Source of the DNA: Mesorhizobium sp.
GTDB lineage: Bacteria > Pseudomonadota > Alphaproteobacteria > Rhizobiales > Rhizobiaceae
Assembly (NCBI RefSeq): GCF_005063415.1
Contig: NZ_SUEG01000008.1
Location: 20,579-84,578 of the forward strand
Direction of reading: 5' to 3'
Length of the DNA: 64,000 bases
The notes beneath the pieces are model-generated. The model did not search any database. It was given only the letters and a program-made list of their open reading frames with translations, and had not been told where the DNA came from. Every line of letters begins with the position of its first letter. Position 1 is the stretch's first letter. The translations under genes were made by a program, and so were the position numbers. This document shows positions 44,398 to 53,758 of the stretch, in pieces.

Positions 44398-46460
44398 TTA
44401 GATTTTCTCGACTGGATTGGCTTCTCCTTTCGTTGCACCGAGGCGGTTGAGCAGATTGAGCGTGATCCTGCCGGCATCGTTCATGGCGCCCGCGGCTGGC
44501 AGCGCGCCGCACCAGGCAACCGAGCTTGCCGAAAAGATCAAGCCGCCTGCTGCGAGCTTTCGCAGGGTCATTTCGGCGCAACGGCGGGCGATGCGTTGCG
44601 TATCCCCGCCCTCATACCAGCGCGTCGAATCCTGGAAGAAGCTGTCGGGAAATCCGGTCGCACGCGCGATCACGACGGTGTCAGCGGAAGTGCCGAGGGC
44701 TGGATCCGTCGCATCCACTTCGTAGCCTGCGGCACCGCCCAGCACGATGCCGTCGGTGCCGAAGGTCGCATTTTCAACGCCTTCGAACAGCCATGCGCAT
44801 CCTGCTTCATGGCTTTCCTCAGTGCGCGTGAAGGGGCGCGCGCCTTCGAAGCCCATCAGTGAGATCGCGCCGCCGATCAGCGAGAATTCGCCGCGGCCGC
44901 GGGAGCGGAGATAGCCTCCTGGTTCGTTGGTGATCGACAGCGCCTGCTCGGCGACCGGGCCGTCCCAGGTTCGGCCGGCCTCCAGCGGCGAACGCCGCAG
45001 CTCCATCAGATCGTCCTTGAAAGCCACAGTGGCAGCGAAGCCGTTTCCGCCTAGATAGGCGATGCTGCCGCCTTCGGCCACAAACTGCCGCAGCGCCTGC
45101 TCCATCTCGATCGACATATATTCGGGGTGGCTGCCGGTGACGACGGCTTGATGTCGACGCAAACCGTCTATGCCGCATTCGTGCAAATCGTGATCGGTCA
45201 TGACGTCAAACACGATTCCATTGTCGTGGCAGAATCGGAGGAAGTGCAGATCGACCGGCAAATTATGTGGGCAGCCGCAGAGCGGATAATCGTAATCGTC
45301 CCTGAGCGTCACTTTCGGCTTTTTGTAGGAGCAGATGGAAACGCCGCTAAGGTCGGAATGGTAATCGTAAAGAGATTTCAGATTGTTGGCGACCGCGAAG
45401 CGATGTCCCCGGTCGTCGCTTTTCCATTATAAAGATGATCTGGGAGATATTCGTCCGCATAGGCGAGATAGGTGGCCGTCGGCACGAGATACAACAGCGG
45501 CGACGAAACCTGTGAAGAGGTGACGAAGAACACTACGCGTTCGTAGCCACCATCCCATTCGATCTGGAACGCGTAGACGCCTGGGCGTACGTTTTCAGGG
45601 ATCGTCAAGCGGTGCGATGCCGGCCACTCAAGCGGGCCGATGTCGTCGTCGTGGCAATGGATAGCGTCGTAGTGCGACGGCACGAAGCGAGGCTCGAAGC
45701 TCGATCCGTCCCAGCGTGCCGAAGTCGTGCAGAAGGCTGGCTGATTGATCGCATTGAGGAGCAGCGGATCTGCTCCGCCCGACGACAGGATCGGCTGCGT
45801 TGGTAACAGCGTCGGGAAATCCCAGGCAACGGTCCGCTGCGGTGTCTCGAGCCGGATCGCGGCAAATTTCGCGTTGAGGGTAGGTTCGTGGTGGGTAGCA
45901 CTTGCGCCGAAATGGATGCCGTGCGCCTGGAGGTTCCGCGCCGGGCTGCCAAAACGTTCATGGAGTTCGTAAGGCGCGAGATGATCATGCGATTTGATGC
46001 GCAGACGCGGCTGCTCCTGCCGCAGATCCAACTCGACAGTGAGCCACACACCAGTTGGCGCCTTCTTCTGGACAAAGGTTTCGTCACCGATTTCCAGGAC
46101 AAATGCGCCGTCGCGGAGGCGCAGCCCGAGGACGCCTGCTTCCAGGATCGTACGCGCACCTTCGTTGCGCGTGAGGAACAGCTCAAAACGAATGCCGTGG
46201 ACGGCTTGTACTTTGGCCAGCTCGCCGGCTCGCACGAACAGGAACGACCCCTGGTCGAAATACCGATGCTGTGGTTCACCTATCGTTTCGAAGGGCCAAG
46301 CGAGAAATTCCGGAGCCGGCTTGTCAAGCCGGCAAATTCGTGTGGCCTTTATCGGCCGATCGCAAGACAGGCTGAGGTTGATCTGCTGGCCTGCTTTGGC
46401 ACTCCAGGGGGTGGTATAACCAACCACGCTCATCGCGTCGTGGTCTACTGCGCGCTTCAT
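44398..46460 (-). pseudogene. N,N-dimethylformamidase large-subunit-like gene with frameshift
   Basis: Two adjoining frames together match one protein of about 690 residues. The first (46460 to 45378) has a LamG-like region (LTVELDLRQEQPRLRIKSHD) and ends in NGKATTGDIASRSPTI. The second frame, open from about 45415 to 44398, continues FAVANNLKSLYDYHSDLSGV, VDLHFLRFCHDNGIVFDVMT and GSHPEYMSIEMEQALRQFV, the glutamine-amidotransferase-like half of the DmfA2 family. The change of frame fits loss of a single base near 45400-45415. GGGAGG lies before ATG 46460, and both halves keep good codon use, so the break is recent or a sequencing error. Its enzyme would hydrolyse an amide. Confidence 0.7.
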
Positions 46461-46583
46461 CTATCCTCCCGATGAACTCCAGATGGGCTGGGGCGAACCG
46501 CGTAGACCGGTCCGATGTCGGCCACTGCGCTGCCGCTCTGACAAGCAAAGGCCGCATGGCGCACTACCGCCATGATGTACATG

Positions 46584-46597
46584 CTTGTATAGATAAG
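46584..46597. promoter_or_regulatory. HutC-like box CTTGTATAGATAAG
   Basis: Matches 12 of 14 positions of CTTGTATATACAAG, the palindrome typical of HutC-type GntR regulators. It lies 60 bp before the SDR gene and about 125 bp before the dimethylformamidase-like gene. A similar box is at 50674. Confidence 0.5.
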
Positions 46598-46656
46598 CTG
46601 CATTCGGATAGTCTCGACGCAATCGGTTCAGGCGCGACATTACCAAGGAGGATGAC

Positions 46657-47430
46657 ATGCGCAACGCATCTCTCTTCGATCTGTCAGGCAGGAAGGCGCT
46701 TGTAACCGGCGCAAGCCGTGGCATCGGGCGCAGCATCGCCGAGGCGCTCAGCGCGGCCGGCGCCGACGTCGCGGTCACGGCGCGCAGCGTGGCCTCGCTC
46801 GAGAAGACGATGGCCGCCATCCGCACCGCCGGCGGGGTCGCGCACGCCATCGCCCTGGACGTCACTGATGTCGACCGGTGCCGGGCGGCGACAGCCGAGG
46901 CCGGCAGCCTGCTCGGAGGTCTCGATATTCTCGTCAACAATGCGGGTGTGGAAGAGGTCCGGCCCTCGCTCGACGTCGATGAAGCGCTGTGGGACAGGAT
47001 TGTCGATACGAATCTCAAAGGCGCCTTCTTCTGCGCCCAAGCCGCCGCGCGGCAGATGAGAGACGCCGGACGGCCCGGCGTCATTATCAATCTCTGCTCG
47101 CTGACCTCCGAGGTCGGGATTCCCACGGCGGTGCCGTACGGCTCGTCGAAATCAGGACTCCTCGGCATGACGCGGGCGCTTGCAGCGGAGTGGGCCGATC
47201 TTGGGATCCGGGTCAACGCCATCGCGCCTGGCTATTTCAGGACAGCGATGACAGACGTGTTCTACAGCAACGAGGCATGGCAGCAATCGATGCTCGCCAA
47301 GATTCCGCAGCGCCGTTTTGGTGTTCTCTCGGACCTGCACGGAATCGCGGTGTTCCTCGCTTCGGATGCGGCAGCCTACATAACCGGCCAGTCCATTCCC
47401 GTGGATGGAGGCTTTCTCGCATCGATTTGA
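46657..47430 (+). CDS. SDR-family oxidoreductase
   Basis: 257 residues, classical SDR. TGASRGIG (cofactor loop), NNAG, NLCSLTSEVG with the catalytic Ser, and YGSSKSG with Tyr and Lys are all present. It oxidises or reduces an alcohol/ketone using NAD(P). AAGGAGG lies six bases before the ATG. It heads a run of three dehydrogenase genes and a GntR regulator; the substrate is not known. Confidence 0.92.
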   Translation: MRNASLFDLSGRKALVTGASRGIGRSIAEALSAAGADVAVTARSVASLEKTMAAIRTAGGVAHAIALDVTDVDRCRAATAEAGSLLGGLDILVNNAGVEEVRPSLDVDEALWDRIVDTNLKGAFFCAQAAARQMRDAGRPGVIINLCSLTSEVGIPTAVPYGSSKSGLLGMTRALAAEWADLGIRVNAIAPGYFRTAMTDVFYSNEAWQQSMLAKIPQRRFGVLSDLHGIAVFLASDAAAYITGQSIPVDGGFLASI

Positions 47431-47510
47431 AGGCTTCAGGGGCTGGAGACGTGTCCCAGAAGTGATCGACAAACGCTAATCGTAATTGCGTCCTAAGAAA
47501 AGGAGCCGCC

Positions 47511-48833
47511 ATGTCTGACGTCAGCTTCCACCGCCTGTCATCCCTCAGTGTCGATCAGCGGGCCAGTTTACTGAAACGCGCCGAAGGAGATCTGTCTTCC
47601 TTCATCGAAAAGGTCCGTCCAATCATCCAGTCCGTCAAGGATGAAGGTGACGCGGCCTTGCTCCGGTTTGCACGCGAGCTCGACAAAGCCGATGTTGCCG
47701 ACGGTGAACTGAAAGTTTCGGAAGCGGAGTTCGACGCGGCATTCGATAAGGTCGAGAAGGATGTCGTGGAGAGTATCCGGTTCGGCATCGAGAACATCCG
47801 GCATTTCCACGAGGAGCAGCGCCCGGAAACGATGTGGCTCAAGGAAGTTCGGCCGGGCGCCTATGCGGGCGACCGATACACACCGATCGCTTCGGTCGCG
47901 CTTTATGTTCCGCGCGGCAAAGGCGCGTTCCCTTCGGTGACGATGATGACGTCGGTTCCGGCGGTGATTGCCGGGGTTCCCCAGATCGCGATCGTGACGC
48001 CTGCGACTTCGGACGGTTCCGTCGACGCCGCGACGCTGGTTGCTGCCCGCCTCGCCGGCGTGGAGACCGTGTATAAGTGCGGCGGCGCCCATGCGGTCGC
48101 CGCCGTCGCCTATGGAACCGAGACTGTGAAGCCTGCCGTCAAGATCGTCGGGCCGGGGAGCCCGTGGGTGGTGGCGGCAAAGAGCGTGTTGTCCCCGATC
48201 ATCAACACAGGTCTCCCGGCCGGTCCGTCCGAAGCGATTATCTTTGCCGATGACAGCGTCGACGGCGGCCTGGCCGCTCTTGACCTGTTGATCGAGGCCG
48301 AGCACGGGCCGGATTCCTCGGCCTATCTGGTGACGCACAGCCGCAAGGTCGCCGAAGCCGCATTGATTGCGATACCGGAACACTGGTCCCGGATGAGCGA
48401 ACAGCGTGTGGAGTTCTCACGCGCGGTGCTGACTGGAAAGCGCGGCGGCATCGTGCTGACCGAGTCGCTGGAGGACAGCTACCGCTTCATCAACGATTAT
48501 GCGCCGGAGCACCTCGAGATTCTGTCAACGGAGCCATTTGCGCATCTCGGACGTATCACAGAAGCCGCCGAGATCCTCATGGGACCGCATACGCCGGTGA
48601 CCCTCGCCAACTTCGTCCTCGGACCCAATGCGGTGCTGCCGACCAGCCGGTGGGCGCGAACCTTTGGACCGCTTTCCGTGACGGATTTCGTCAAGAGATC
48701 GTCGGTCGGCTATGTGACGTCGGCGGCCTATCCGGAACTCGCCCTGCATGCCCGCAGGCTCGCCCGCTACGAAGGGTTCAGTTCGCATGAGAACGCGGTT
48801 TCGGAGATCCGCGATCGCTATCTCGCCGGCTGA
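47511..48833 (+). CDS. HisD-family dehydrogenase, probably not histidinol
   Basis: 440 residues, histidinol dehydrogenase fold over its full length. LPAGPSEAIIFADD, EAEHGPDSSAYLVT, YAPEHLEIL and FSSHENAVSEIR match HisD blocks. The HisD Gln-x-x-His zinc/substrate site is Glu-x-x-His here, and the usual GDYxSGTNHVLPT block reads LANFVLGPNAVLPT, so the Asp ligand and a His are lost. This points to another substrate, an amino alcohol or diol, oxidised with NAD. AAAGGAG precedes the ATG. It lies in a catabolic cluster, not with histidine synthesis genes. Confidence 0.9.
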   Translation: MSDVSFHRLSSLSVDQRASLLKRAEGDLSSFIEKVRPIIQSVKDEGDAALLRFARELDKADVADGELKVSEAEFDAAFDKVEKDVVESIRFGIENIRHFHEEQRPETMWLKEVRPGAYAGDRYTPIASVALYVPRGKGAFPSVTMMTSVPAVIAGVPQIAIVTPATSDGSVDAATLVAARLAGVETVYKCGGAHAVAAVAYGTETVKPAVKIVGPGSPWVVAAKSVLSPIINTGLPAGPSEAIIFADDSVDGGLAALDLLIEAEHGPDSSAYLVTHSRKVAEAALIAIPEHWSRMSEQRVEFSRAVLTGKRGGIVLTESLEDSYRFINDYAPEHLEILSTEPFAHLGRITEAAEILMGPHTPVTLANFVLGPNAVLPTSRWARTFGPLSVTDFVKRSSVGYVTSAAYPELALHARRLARYEGFSSHENAVSEIRDRYLAG

Positions 48834-48842
48834 GCGGAAGCG

Positions 48843-49871
48843 ATGACGATGAGGGCGGCGCGACTCCATGGACCCGGCGACTTGCGCGTCGAGGATATCG
48901 CCGCGCCAGGCGCTCCCGAGCCAGGCTGGGTGAAGCTGAGGGTCGATGCCGCAGGCATTTGCGGTTCCGATCTCCATAACTTTCGCACGGGCCAATGGAT
49001 AAGCCGATCGCCTTCGACGGCTGGCCATGAGCTGACAGGCACGGTGATCGCCATCGGCGAGGGCGTGGATACCGTCACCGTTGGCGACCGAGTGGTCGCC
49101 GATTCCCGTTTCTGGTGCGGAAAATGCGCGCAATGCCATGCAGGCAGGCGGCATCTTTGCACGTCGCTGGGCTTCGTCGGCGAGATATGCGACGGCGGAT
49201 TTGCCGAACAGGCGGTCCTGCCCGCGCGCCTCCTGCACATCATCGATGCCGTGCTGGACGAACGGGTCGCGGCGATGGCCGAGCCGCTAGCTGTAGCGTT
49301 GCATGCAGTGCGGCGTCTGCCGAAAACGGCGGGCTCCGTTCTTGTCGTCGGCTGCGGGACTATCGGCGGGCTTGCCGCACTGCTGCTTTCCCGGACATTC
49401 GCAGGTACCGTGCTCGTCGCCGATCGCAATCAGGGCCGCTGCGCCCGGGTGGCGCGGGTGACCGGCGCCAGCATCGTCGATTTGAACCGGGACGCCATTG
49501 CCGCCGCCATCGCGGATGCCCCCTTGCTCGCTGCCGTCGAAGCGACCGGCAGCATCGCAGCACTCAGCCAGTTGCTCGGCGTTCTCGATGCCGGCGGCAC
49601 CGTTGCGATGGTCGGCATATTCCATGGGCGCCTCGATATCGATCCCAACATCCTGGTTGAACGCGAAATCGCATTGCTGGGATGCCACGCCTTCGCCGAT
49701 GAGCTTCCCGATGCCATCCGGATGCTCGGCGAATTGACCGAGCCCATGGTCGAACTGATCGACCGCGAGATCGGCCTGGATGATGTTCCCGCAGCCTATG
49801 AGCGGCTGTTGGCGGGGCAGGGCGGTGGCTTGAAAACAATCATCCGGATGCGGTCTGCCGGGCGCGTGTGA
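48843..49871 (+). CDS. Zinc-dependent alcohol dehydrogenase (MDR family)
   Basis: 342 residues. Catalytic zinc site: GICGSDLH and AGHE. Structural zinc cysteines: CGKCAQCHAGRRHLC. NAD-binding loop: VVGCGTIGGLAALL. The order matches threonine/sorbitol-type dehydrogenases. It oxidises a polyol or amino alcohol. The start is 9 bp after the HisD-like stop (ATGACGATG, two possible ATGs), so the two genes are co-transcribed. Confidence 0.92.
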   Translation: MTMRAARLHGPGDLRVEDIAAPGAPEPGWVKLRVDAAGICGSDLHNFRTGQWISRSPSTAGHELTGTVIAIGEGVDTVTVGDRVVADSRFWCGKCAQCHAGRRHLCTSLGFVGEICDGGFAEQAVLPARLLHIIDAVLDERVAAMAEPLAVALHAVRRLPKTAGSVLVVGCGTIGGLAALLLSRTFAGTVLVADRNQGRCARVARVTGASIVDLNRDAIAAAIADAPLLAAVEATGSIAALSQLLGVLDAGGTVAMVGIFHGRLDIDPNILVEREIALLGCHAFADELPDAIRMLGELTEPMVELIDREIGLDDVPAAYERLLAGQGGGLKTIIRMRSAGRV

Positions 49872-49902
49872 TTTCCGAACCTTGCCGGAAAGGATTTTTG
49901 AA

Positions 49903-50634
49903 ATGATCACTTTGCCCGACACCGCCAGCCCTCTTTACGAGAAGGTCAAGGACTACATCCTGACGAACATCGGAACGGGGCGATGGAGCAAGGACCGGAA
50001 GCTGCCGTCCGAAAATGAATTCGTGGCGACACTCGGCGTGTCTCGGATGACGGTCCATCGTGCCTTGCGGGAGTTGACCTCTGCGGGTTTTCTGATCCGG
50101 CTCCAGGGCGTCGGCACATTCATCGCGCCACCTCGACCGCAATCCGCACTGATCGAGATCAACAACATCGCGGCGGAAATTGTCGCGCGGGGAAACAGGC
50201 ATCGTTCCGAGGTTATCGTCCTCGAAAAGATCACGCCGACAAAGGAGCTCGCGCTTTCTTTCGAGTTCGCAAAACGCGCGTCGGTCTATCATTCCATCGT
50301 CGTTAACTTCGAGAACGACCTGCCTGTGCAACTGGAAGAGCGCTTCGTCAACCCGAGCCTGATACCCGACTATGACAAGCAGGACTTTTCCAGGACAGCG
50401 ACCTACGACTACCTCATGCAGAAAACCCCGGTGACGGAGGTCGAGCACATCATCTCGGCGACCCCTGCCGATGCCGAGACGGCGCGGTATCTGGGCATCG
50501 ATGTCGGCAGCTGCTGCCTGTTTCTGCATCGCCGGACATGGACGGGCGCCGTCGTTGCCACGATCAGCAAGCTGACTTACGTTGGCAGCCGCTACTCGCT
50601 TGGCAGTCGGTATTCTCCGTCCAGAAAAACCTGA
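49903..50634 (+). CDS. GntR-family regulator, HutC subfamily
   Basis: About 243 residues. Residues 1-70 are a GntR winged helix (LPSENEFVATLGVSRMTVHRALRELTSAGFL). The rest is a UTRA ligand domain (RGNRHRSEVIVLEKITPT, VNFENDLPVQLEERFVNPSL). ATG 49903 is preferred because GGAAAGGA is nine bases upstream; a TTG at 49882 is possible. It probably represses the locus through the HutC-like boxes at 46584 and 50674 until an inducer binds. Confidence 0.9.
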   Translation: MITLPDTASPLYEKVKDYILTNIGTGRWSKDRKLPSENEFVATLGVSRMTVHRALRELTSAGFLIRLQGVGTFIAPPRPQSALIEINNIAAEIVARGNRHRSEVIVLEKITPTKELALSFEFAKRASVYHSIVVNFENDLPVQLEERFVNPSLIPDYDKQDFSRTATYDYLMQKTPVTEVEHIISATPADAETARYLGIDVGSCCLFLHRRTWTGAVVATISKLTYVGSRYSLGSRYSPSRKT

Positions 50635-50673
50635 TCGCAGTGAAGCGAATCAGAGTTGGAAGGAGGGGTCTAA

Positions 50674-50687
50674 CTTGTATATGCATG
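50674..50687. promoter_or_regulatory. HutC-like box CTTGTATATGCATG
   Basis: Twelve of 14 positions match CTTGTATATACAAG. It lies about 180 bp upstream of the binding-protein gene and 40 bp after the regulator gene, which fits control of the importer operon. Confidence 0.5.
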
Positions 50688-50856
50688 TATGTATTTAGCC
50701 TTGACATCCGCTGTTGCTGACGTTGAAGTGTCGTCGCACTTTCGTTGAACGGACAGCTAAGATGCCGAGGCACGGTGCCGCAAGAGCAGAAGCCCGCATT
50801 CTCACCAGGCCGGATGTTTGGTTCAAAAAAGCGGCCTGATCATCAAGGGGAACAAG

Positions 50857-51861
50857 ATGATGCGTAACCTAACAGGACAATTTCGGGCACTCGTTATGGC
50901 TGCTGCCGTCGGGTTTGCCCCGGCGGCCTACGCGGCCGACACGACAATTCCGGCGACGCCCGAGGCGGGAACATTCAAGATCGGCATCGAGCCATGGCTT
51001 GGCTACGGCCAGTGGCACGTCGCCGAAGCCAAGGGCCTGTTCAAGGCAAACGGGCTGTCCGACGTGCAGATCGTGAATTTCGCCGAGGACAAGGACATCA
51101 ACGCCGCCCTGGCCAGCGGCCAGCTCGATGCCGCCAACATCGCGACCCACACGGCTATGGGCATGGTTGCGGCCGGCCTGCCGGTGAAGATCGTGCTTCT
51201 GCTCGACGTCAGCATGACGGCGGACGCCATGATCGCCGGCAAGGACATCGCCTCCGTCGCCGACCTCAAGGGCAAACAGGTCGCTTTCGAGGAAGGCACG
51301 ACGAGCGACATCCTGCTCAAATACGCGCTCGCCAAGAACGGCATGTCGATCGCCGATGTCCAGCCGGTTCCAATGCCGGCGGCGGATGCCGGCAGTGCGT
51401 TGATCGCCGGCCAGGTCCCGGTCGCGGTGACATATGAGCCCTATCTCACCGCCGCCAGGGCGCAGAACAAGGACGTCAAGCTACTCTTCACCGCAGGCGA
51501 AGATCCCGGCCTGATCAGCGACGTGTTCGTGGTGCGCGATGAGGTGATCACGTCGCGTCCTGGCCAGGTGCTTGCCATGATCAAGACCTGGGATGCGGCC
51601 CTGAAGGCCTACAACGCCGACACGCCCGACGGCCGGGCGATCATCTCCAAGGCTGTCGGTTCGAGCGTCGAAGACCTCAACACCGCCTTTGATGGCGTGC
51701 GTTACTATAGTCTCGCCGAAAACAAGGATGCGCTGATGGGCGAATTCTCCACCAAGATATTCGCCGATGTCGAAGCGGCCGCCAAGAACGCCGGGCTGCT
51801 TCAGGCGGACGTGACGCCGGAGCAGATGATCGACCCGTCATTCGTCAAGGCCGCGAAATGA
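50857..51861 (+). CDS. Periplasmic binding protein of nitrate/taurine/pyrimidine-type ABC importer
   Basis: About 334 residues from ATG 50857. A Sec signal peptide ends AAYAAD near residue 27. The mature part FKIGIEPWLGYGQWHVAEAKGLF, ALASGQLDAANIATHTAM and KGKQVAFEEGTTSDILLKYAL is the NMT1/SsuA-like fold. It captures a small organic solute for the permease and ATPase encoded next. GGGGA lies before the ATG. The specificity cannot be read; amides, sulfonates or amines are possible. Confidence 0.9.
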   Translation: MMRNLTGQFRALVMAAAVGFAPAAYAADTTIPATPEAGTFKIGIEPWLGYGQWHVAEAKGLFKANGLSDVQIVNFAEDKDINAALASGQLDAANIATHTAMGMVAAGLPVKIVLLLDVSMTADAMIAGKDIASVADLKGKQVAFEEGTTSDILLKYALAKNGMSIADVQPVPMPAADAGSALIAGQVPVAVTYEPYLTAARAQNKDVKLLFTAGEDPGLISDVFVVRDEVITSRPGQVLAMIKTWDAALKAYNADTPDGRAIISKAVGSSVEDLNTAFDGVRYYSLAENKDALMGEFSTKIFADVEAAAKNAGLLQADVTPEQMIDPSFVKAAK

Positions 51862-51877
51862 CGAGGGCCGGCTCGCG

Positions 51878-52756
51878 GTGGTGACGCAAATGTCCGAGCA
51901 GCGTGCCACCAAAACGAGCCCGTCTCACGCAGCACCGAGGCCGGTAACCAAACAACCGATGCGCCGTCGCCGATCCTCCGGGATCGGCGCGCCCATCGCA
52001 CGCTCGCGCTTCCTGATGATAGCAGTGGCCGTCTTTGCCGGCCTCGGCCTCGCCTGGTGGGCGGCAACGGGGCTGGGACTGGTAAAGCCAATTTTCCTGC
52101 CCTCGCCGGGAAGCGTGGTGACCCAACTCGGCAAGCTCTCGGGTGACGGCACGCTGTGGCTGGATCTCAGGACCTCGATATACCGTATTTCCATTGGCTT
52201 CCTCATCGCCTCGGCATTGGCGATTCCGATTGGCGTGCTGATCGGCAGCTTCAGGACCTGGGAAGCGGCGATCGAGCCGCTTGTGGATTTCATCCGTTAC
52301 ATGCCGGTGGTCGCTTTCGTGCCCCTCTCCATCCTGTGGTCGGGGACAGGCGATGCCCAGAAGTTCCTGATCATCTTCATAGGCACCTTCTTCCAGCAGG
52401 TCCTGATGATCATGGACAATGTGAAGCGGGTTCCCGCTGATTTCATTGGCCTTGGCAGGACGCTCGGGCTGCCGGATCGCAAGATCCTGACGCGCATCGT
52501 GGTTCCCAGCGCCTTGCCAGGCATCTGGGATACGTTGCGCATCAGTCTCGGCTGGGCCTGGACCTGGCTGGTATTGGCGGAACTTGTCGCGGCGACATCA
52601 GGCCTCGGCTACCGCATCACCGTGTCCCAGCGCTATTTCCAGACAAACACCATCATCGGCTACATCCTGCTGCTGGGCGTGCTTGGTCTCATCACCGACC
52701 AGGTCATGAAGGCACTGGGAAAAGTGCTGTTCCGACAGGAAGGCCACGTGCAATGA
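51878..52756 (+). CDS. ABC importer permease (SsuC/TauC type)
   Basis: 292 residues with about six membrane helices after a basic, disordered N-terminus of 45 residues. IRYMPVVAFVPLSILWSGTG and GRTLGLPDRKILTRIVVPSALPGIWDTLRI (the EAA loop) are typical of the nitrate/sulfonate/bicarbonate family. A GTG start is listed because GAGGG is about ten bases upstream; ATG 51890 is an alternative. Confidence 0.92.
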   Translation: MVTQMSEQRATKTSPSHAAPRPVTKQPMRRRRSSGIGAPIARSRFLMIAVAVFAGLGLAWWAATGLGLVKPIFLPSPGSVVTQLGKLSGDGTLWLDLRTSIYRISIGFLIASALAIPIGVLIGSFRTWEAAIEPLVDFIRYMPVVAFVPLSILWSGTGDAQKFLIIFIGTFFQQVLMIMDNVKRVPADFIGLGRTLGLPDRKILTRIVVPSALPGIWDTLRISLGWAWTWLVLAELVAATSGLGYRITVSQRYFQTNTIIGYILLLGVLGLITDQVMKALGKVLFRQEGHVQ

Positions 52757-52766
52757 GGCCGCGCCG

Positions 52767-53549
52767 ATGAGTTTGCCCAAACTGCGGATCAAAGGTCTCC
52801 ACAAGAGCTTCGGCACGGGCGCGCGGCGCACGGAAGTGCTGCGCGATATCAATCTCGATCTTGCCGACAACGAGTTCGTCTCGCTGGTGGGCACGTCGGG
52901 TTGCGGCAAGAGCACGCTGCTGTCGATCGTTGCCGGACTGCAGGATTTCGACGCGGGAGATCTTGCCATCGATGGCGCGCCGATCCTGCAGCCGGGCCTC
53001 GACCGCGGCGTCGTTTTCCAGTCCTACACCCTGCTTCCCTGGCTGACGGCGCAGCAGAACATCGAGTTCGCCCTCAAGGCCGCGGGTCATGATCGCGCGA
53101 CATGTCGCAGGATAGCGCGCGAGCATCTCGATCTGGTCAAGCTCCCGCACAGCGCCAATCGCTATCCGTCTGAGCTTTCGGGCGGCATGAAGCAACGTGT
53201 GGCCATAGCGCGTGCTCTTTCCTATCGACCCAAAATGCTTCTGATGGACGAGCCCTTTGGCGCGCTCGATGCCTTGACCAGGCATCAGATGCAGGAACTC
53301 CTGACGCAGATCTGGGAGGAGCACAGGCTCACCGTGCTCTTCGTCACTCATGATGTGGAAGAAGCCGTCTACTTGTCGGACCGCATCATCGTGATGGGGA
53401 TCGGCCCGGGACGCATCATGCAGACCTTCAATGTCGACATCGAGCGCCCGCGCCGGGAAGAGGTCATGGAAACCCCGGCCTTCATGGATTTGCAGCGCAG
53501 CGTGCACAAGGCGATCCGCGAGGCTTCAAAACGTCCCGAAATGGTTTAG
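52767..53549 (+). CDS. ABC importer ATPase (SsuB/TauB type)
   Basis: 260 residues with all motifs intact: Walker A GTSGCGKST, Q-loop VVFQSYTLLPWLT, signature LSGGMKQR, Walker B LLMDEPFGALD and H-loop FVTHDVEEA. It energises the permease encoded immediately upstream (10-bp gap) and completes the three-gene importer. Confidence 0.95.
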   Translation: MSLPKLRIKGLHKSFGTGARRTEVLRDINLDLADNEFVSLVGTSGCGKSTLLSIVAGLQDFDAGDLAIDGAPILQPGLDRGVVFQSYTLLPWLTAQQNIEFALKAAGHDRATCRRIAREHLDLVKLPHSANRYPSELSGGMKQRVAIARALSYRPKMLLMDEPFGALDALTRHQMQELLTQIWEEHRLTVLFVTHDVEEAVYLSDRIIVMGIGPGRIMQTFNVDIERPRREEVMETPAFMDLQRSVHKAIREASKRPEMV

Positions 53550-53758
53550 GCGGACCACTCAATTACTTACAATCGCGACCAACGTTGCGCCCAATCTCGA
53601 TATCGCGCCATCGCAAATTCCCAACCAGGGGAGCCGCCATTGGCGTCCTGCTCCTCAACCTCGAAAAAAATTTGCAGGACAATGTCGATTTCCTAAACTC
53701 CGTTCGTCGTTTCGATGCCGGCCGGTGAGGCCGGTCAACAAGGAGACCGACGATTCGT

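Noticed and set aside
46657..49871. Assignment of the dehydrogenase trio to dihydroxypropanesulfonate (HpsNOP) catabolism
   Set aside because: The layout is suggestive, but the HisD-like protein lacks the HpsN-like GTNH block and no sulfonate lyase is present, so the substrate is left open.
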